23,468 bases of DNA. Origin: a virus. The stretch covers positions 1 to 23,468 of the IMG/VR virus record IMGVR_UViG_3300009481_000104. The stretch is one strand, 5' to 3'. The position numbers were made by a program, and so were the translations under genes. Under the pieces are notes generated by a model that was not told the DNA's origin, ran no database searches, and was given only the letters and a program-made list of their open reading frames with translations. Position 1 is the stretch's first letter; every line of letters begins with the position of its first letter. Shown piece by piece: positions 20,431 to 23,468 of the stretch.

Positions 20431-20990
20431 GTACTTTTACGACCCCAAGCAATCGGCATATCTTGTAAATCAACAACAAAATCTAAACCTAAATCATCTG
20501 GATAAATTGCTTTTTGTTCTTCAGAAGTATATCGTTTATTAGATGGTTTTTCTAAATCTATTAAACGACTTTCCACACTTAAATTTATACTGACTGTTTC
20601 TGTTCCTTCATCAATACTCATTACATCCATTAAACCCGAAAATATAGGATAAGGGTCTGCAACAACTGCACCGTTTGATAAACAACCCATATAAATAGTA
20701 CATGATCTATTTTGATAATCTTCATTTAAAGCAACACTTAATGTACTACTTGGAATTCCACTCAAAACAACACTTGCTCCATTAGCTGTTACATTTGCAG
20801 TTTCTTTAACTGGTGATACAGTCATCAACGTACCCGAACCCGTATAAGTATTGCCATCAATAGTAATATCACCAAATCCAGTCCATAAATATACTGCACC
20901 ATTACTAAATTGCATATTTACTGCTAAAAAAGGTTCTAAAACACTTGAAGTTAATTGTGTATTAAAAGCACCAGTAACAGAACGACTCAT
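20427..20990 (-). CDS. Minor tail protein before the tip peptidase (DUF2163-like)
   Basis: The 187-residue product has a pattern shared by a widespread phage tail family: FLAVNMQFSNGAVYLWTGFGDITIDGNTYTGSG (about 20-52), a central SVALNEDYQNRSCTIYMG, then GLMDVMSID and an RYTSEEQKAIYPDDLGL ending. It lies between a baseplate-like minor tail protein and the NlpC/P60-like protein, the place of gpL-type proteins in lambda-like order. It likely forms part of the distal tail hub that holds the tip protein. ATG 20990 overlaps the upstream stop as ATGA. Confidence 0.65.
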   Translation of the reverse strand: MSRSVTGAFNTQLTSSVLEPFLAVNMQFSNGAVYLWTGFGDITIDGNTYTGSGTLMTVSPVKETANVTANGASVVLSGIPSSTLSVALNEDYQNRSCTIYMGCLSNGAVVADPYPIFSGLMDVMSIDEGTETVSINLSVESRLIDLEKPSNKRYTSEEQKAIYPDDLGLDFVVDLQDMPIAWGRKST

Positions 20991-21616
20991 AATGCTTCCT
21001 CACAAGCAAAAGTTAATCCATACAAACTAATTGTATCTATTGACCAATCTGTTTGGTTACTTGTTAATCGCCATGTTCCTTTTGCACTTGCCACTGTTAC
21101 AGTAGCATCATCCGCAGGTGACGTTCTTAAATCTGGAAATATTTCTACTGTAACTTCACCCGAACTATTAGAATTAGCATCATCTAAAACTTTATATAAA
21201 CGAGTAGAAGTACCAGTACCTAATGAAATATAATCACCTGCTTTTAAATATCCCGTTGCAGAAGCAGGAACACCATCAATAATTAAACTTGAACCCGTTT
21301 GACTTGCACCTTTAACAACTGGTGTACCTGCGGAACTACTTGCTGAACCTCTTGCTGTTGCACCATTAGGGTCACCCATTAAAAAAGTTCCGTATTTACC
21401 TTTTAATTTTATTAAAAAACTAATCCAATATTCCGCATTTGCTCTATTCATAGTAGGTAAAGTCACTTCTGCTTCCCACTTTTGACCAGAATATTTTGTA
21501 ACTTGTTGTGCGTAGGTAAATGCACTTTCAGATATACCTACAGTATTAACAGAACGAAAATTTACATTTTTAATACCTGCAACACTGGGTAAACTTAAAG
21601 GATAACTAATAGCCAT
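20987..21616 (-). CDS. Distal minor tail protein
   Basis: The 209-residue product includes YSGQKWEAEVTLPTMNRANAEYWISFLIKLKGKYGTFLMGDP (about 43-84), a pattern recurrent in tail proteins encoded just after the tape measure, where it forms a ring-type beta domain. Residues 85-209 look like beta-rich, Ser/Thr-rich decoration with LKAGDYISLG near the middle. It probably belongs to the distal tail ring around the tape measure. Its start overlaps the preceding lipoprotein gene by 11 nt. I cannot give a specific family name. Confidence 0.6.
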   Translation of the reverse strand: MAISYPLSLPSVAGIKNVNFRSVNTVGISESAFTYAQQVTKYSGQKWEAEVTLPTMNRANAEYWISFLIKLKGKYGTFLMGDPNGATARGSASSSAGTPVVKGASQTGSSLIIDGVPASATGYLKAGDYISLGTGTSTRLYKVLDDANSNSSGEVTVEIFPDLRTSPADDATVTVASAKGTWRLTSNQTDWSIDTISLYGLTFACEEAL

Positions 21617-21848
21617 TGAATATCTCGTATCTATCTAAATTGGTTAATGCGTCTTTTTGCACACATAATTGATTAATTTTTCTATGTTTAATATCTGGTG
21701 TTATGTCTAAAATTATTTGTGTCATTTCAAAAACTTTTGCCGAACATTCATCATAAGTTAATGGTTCAGAATGTACGTATTTTTCATATTCATTTACGTG
21801 AGAGCAATTTGTTAAACAAAATGTAATAATCGCATAATATAATAACAT
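21606..21848 (-). CDS. Small lipoprotein between tape measure and tail hub
   Basis: The 80-residue product starts MLLYYAIITFCLTNC, a short type II signal with lipobox LTNC (C15), followed by a soluble part with two more cysteines (YDECSAK, NQLCVQK) that could form a disulphide. The start overlaps the tape-measure stop as TAATG and the end overlaps the next tail gene, so it is translated within the tail operon. A lipoprotein made with late genes could exclude superinfecting phage or protect released virions from receptor binding; both are inference. The lipobox is not ideal (Asn at -1). Confidence 0.55.
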   Translation of the reverse strand: MLLYYAIITFCLTNCSHVNEYEKYVHSEPLTYDECSAKVFEMTQIILDITPDIKHRKINQLCVQKDALTNLDRYEIFNGY

Positions 21849-23468
21849 TAGTTTAGGTTTCCTCTTGCTTGTGCATCTCTTACAGCTTCGGTTGTCATTG
21901 AACTAATCTGTGGCATTAAATTTGCTATTTCGGCACGTACTGTTTGTGAAACACCAGTTGAAACATTAATGACATTTTGAATTGTAATACCACCCATCTT
22001 ATTATTTGGTATTATTTCACCACTACCACTAGGCACAAATAACTCTGCACCTTTTTCACCTACAATATAAGGTTTACCGCCTTGAACTGAGCCACCATTA
22101 GCCATAAATGGTAACCCTGCACTTCCTGCTCCTACACTATAATTTCCTGCCATACTTGCATTAGCGGATGATGTAAAAAGATTTCCAAATATAGCATCAG
22201 ATAAAAAATCAAAACCTTTTTGTGCGATATTACCAGTAAATTTACGCATCATAATACGTTGCATATCTTGTAAGATAGACACTGCCATTTCTCTAAATGC
22301 TTCTGAAGCAGTTTTAGTACGCCACGTAATATCTATTATAGCATCTTCAACACTACGCATTGCTTTTACTGTTTGATTTTCTAAAACATTATTTAAAAAC
22401 ATAAATTCTGTTTTAAATCTTTGCATGGGTGTCATTGCTGTTTGCCACCCTTTAACCATTACATCAGTTTGTTTATTATAATCAGCAAATTTTTGTGTTC
22501 CGACAACTGTTGTTTCACCTAAATCGTTAGTACTCTTTTTTGCTTCATCTTGTTTTTTTCTTAATTCTATAATTGCTTTATTAACTTTAATTATTTGGTC
22601 TTGATATATTTTAAGAATTTTTTTATCGGCATCAATAGAAACAGCAAAACTAATATTAGCTTTTTCAGCTTTTTGTATTTTTTCATTATATTTGACAATA
22701 TTATCAATTAAAAATTTTTGTTCTGCTACTAATTTGTCCATTTCAGATGCAGGTGTCATTATTCTTATTAAAGCATCTGCAATATCTATTAAAATTGGTG
22801 ACAACTCTAACATTGCATTCTTAAATTTAATGCTGAACATTGTAGTCATTATTTCAAATTGGTTGTTAGTTTGTTCTGCGTTTCTTAATAAATCTTCTTC
22901 TATTATTAACCCTAAAAATTCTGCTTCATCTCTAAATTTTTGTAATCCAACAGAACCATTTCTGAGCATATTAACTAATCCCGCTCCTTCAGAATCAAAA
23001 GATTTAAAAGAAATTCTTAATTGTTCTGTATTAGTTCCTGCTGTTTGCATAACGTCAGCAACATCATTTAACACTTCGTCTACAGTTCGCATCGAGCCAT
23101 CTACATTTTTAACAGCTATTCCATAATCAATTAATGTCTGTTTTAATTCACCCGTACCCTGCTGTGCTTCACCTAATCTTCTGGAAAACCTTTGCATTGC
23201 CATATCAAGTGTTTTTGTTTCAACACCACTTAATTTTGCACCAAATCGTAACTCTTGTAAGGATTTTGTGGTTAAACCAATTTTATCGGCAGTTTTAGCA
23301 ATAGCATCTGCTGTTTTAAACGCATTTTTAGCAAATTGCACCATAGCAACAGCACTGAATCCAACTGCTAACGCAGGCAACAATTTTGTTAAACCCATTA
23401 CGGATTTTTGCATACGCCCTAAACCCGTATTAATAGAACGAAACGCTAGTTTAGTTTTATCTTTTGCG
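21848..23468 (-). CDS. Tail tape-measure protein, 5' end cut by window edge
   Basis: The frame is open from the window edge to the stop at 21848, at least 540 residues; an ATG at 23413 is internal, because AKDKTKLAFRSINTGLGR precedes it in frame. It begins with a short hydrophobic segment (LLPALAVGFSAVAMVQFA), followed by long alpha-helical repeats with many K, E and Q and a coiled coil (about residues 230-310 after the ATG). The C-terminal part has QRIMMRKFTG and GGKPYIVGEKGAELFVPSGSGEIIPN, the standard ending of lambda/HK97-type tape measures. It sets tail length during assembly and leaves with the DNA. The full length is unknown because the start lies outside. Confidence 0.85.
   Translation of the reverse strand, partial: AKDKTKLAFRSINTGLGRMQKSVMGLTKLLPALAVGFSAVAMVQFAKNAFKTADAIAKTADKIGLTTKSLQELRFGAKLSGVETKTLDMAMQRFSRRLGEAQQGTGELKQTLIDYGIAVKNVDGSMRTVDEVLNDVADVMQTAGTNTEQLRISFKSFDSEGAGLVNMLRNGSVGLQKFRDEAEFLGLIIEEDLLRNAEQTNNQFEIMTTMFSIKFKNAMLELSPILIDIADALIRIMTPASEMDKLVAEQKFLIDNIVKYNEKIQKAEKANISFAVSIDADKKILKIYQDQIIKVNKAIIELRKKQDEAKKSTNDLGETTVVGTQKFADYNKQTDVMVKGWQTAMTPMQRFKTEFMFLNNVLENQTVKAMRSVEDAIIDITWRTKTASEAFREMAVSILQDMQRIMMRKFTGNIAQKGFDFLSDAIFGNLFTSSANASMAGNYSVGAGSAGLPFMANGGSVQGGKPYIVGEKGAELFVPSGSGEIIPNNKMGGITIQNVINVSTGVSQTVRAEIANLMPQISSMTTEAVRDAQARGNLN

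Noticed and set aside
1-23468. Insertion sequences or transposons
   Set aside because: No transposase-like frame or paired terminal inverted repeats with target duplications were found; the only recombinase seen is the phage integrase.

Overview
The window is a piece of a temperate tailed-phage genome (a prophage or an assembled phage contig). No host gene was recognised. DNA is AT-rich (about one third G+C by eye). A tape-measure protein, a lambda-type series of tail-tip genes and a gpZ-like minor tail protein indicate a siphovirus. A DUF6456-like gene, the tail-tip gene set and the LamG/SPRY-like fibre suggest a low-G+C, probably marine, alphaproteobacterial host; that host call is inference. 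Terminase, portal and capsid genes are not in view, and both window edges cut phage genes.

Layout. (1) 1-801, minus strand: 5' part of a gpZ-like tail gene behind a strongly structured leader, plus a 48-aa basic ORF. (2) 916-7661, minus strand: early/replication operon. Read in the direction of transcription it encodes a zinc-ribbon mini-protein, a RuvC-like resolvase, a DUF6378-like protein, a RecB-like nuclease, a putative ssDNA-binding protein, a primase-helicase, a cluster of ACAACACTT repeats, a protein whose C-terminus resembles the SSB tip, a DUF6456-like protein and two related winged-helix-like proteins. (3) 7662-7774: divergent control region with candidate promoters in both directions and three TGTTTAA repeats at exact 11-bp spacing. 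(4) 7775-11747, plus strand: lysogeny operon with three small unknown genes, a large HTH protein (repressor candidate), a winged-helix protein, a lipoprotein, an excisionase-like protein and a tyrosine integrase. (5) 11748-11934: inverted-repeat-rich convergent region (terminators, possible attP). (6) 11901-13822, minus strand: lysis cassette. In transcription order it holds a secreted-protein gene broken by an in-frame TAG, an XhlA-like membrane protein, a PD-(D/E)XK nuclease, an M15 peptidase endolysin, a holin, a possible inner spanin with a nested outer-spanin lipoprotein, and a previously uncalled 56-aa cysteine-rich peptide. (7) 13822-23468, minus strand: tail module, from the tape measure through a lipoprotein, two minor tail proteins, an NlpC/P60-like peptidase, the tail-tip protein, a short fibre, the large LamG/SPRY fibre and a fibre-associated protein.

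Genes are packed with ATGA, GTGA or TAATG overlaps, so translational coupling is probably general. These overlaps, together with Shine-Dalgarno positions, were used to move several starts inward and to recover genes too short for routine calling. The least explained elements are the cysteine-rich peptide, the amber-interrupted gene, the repeat/hairpin cluster at 2917-3171, the gpZ leader and the CpG-depleted block inside the fibre gene.
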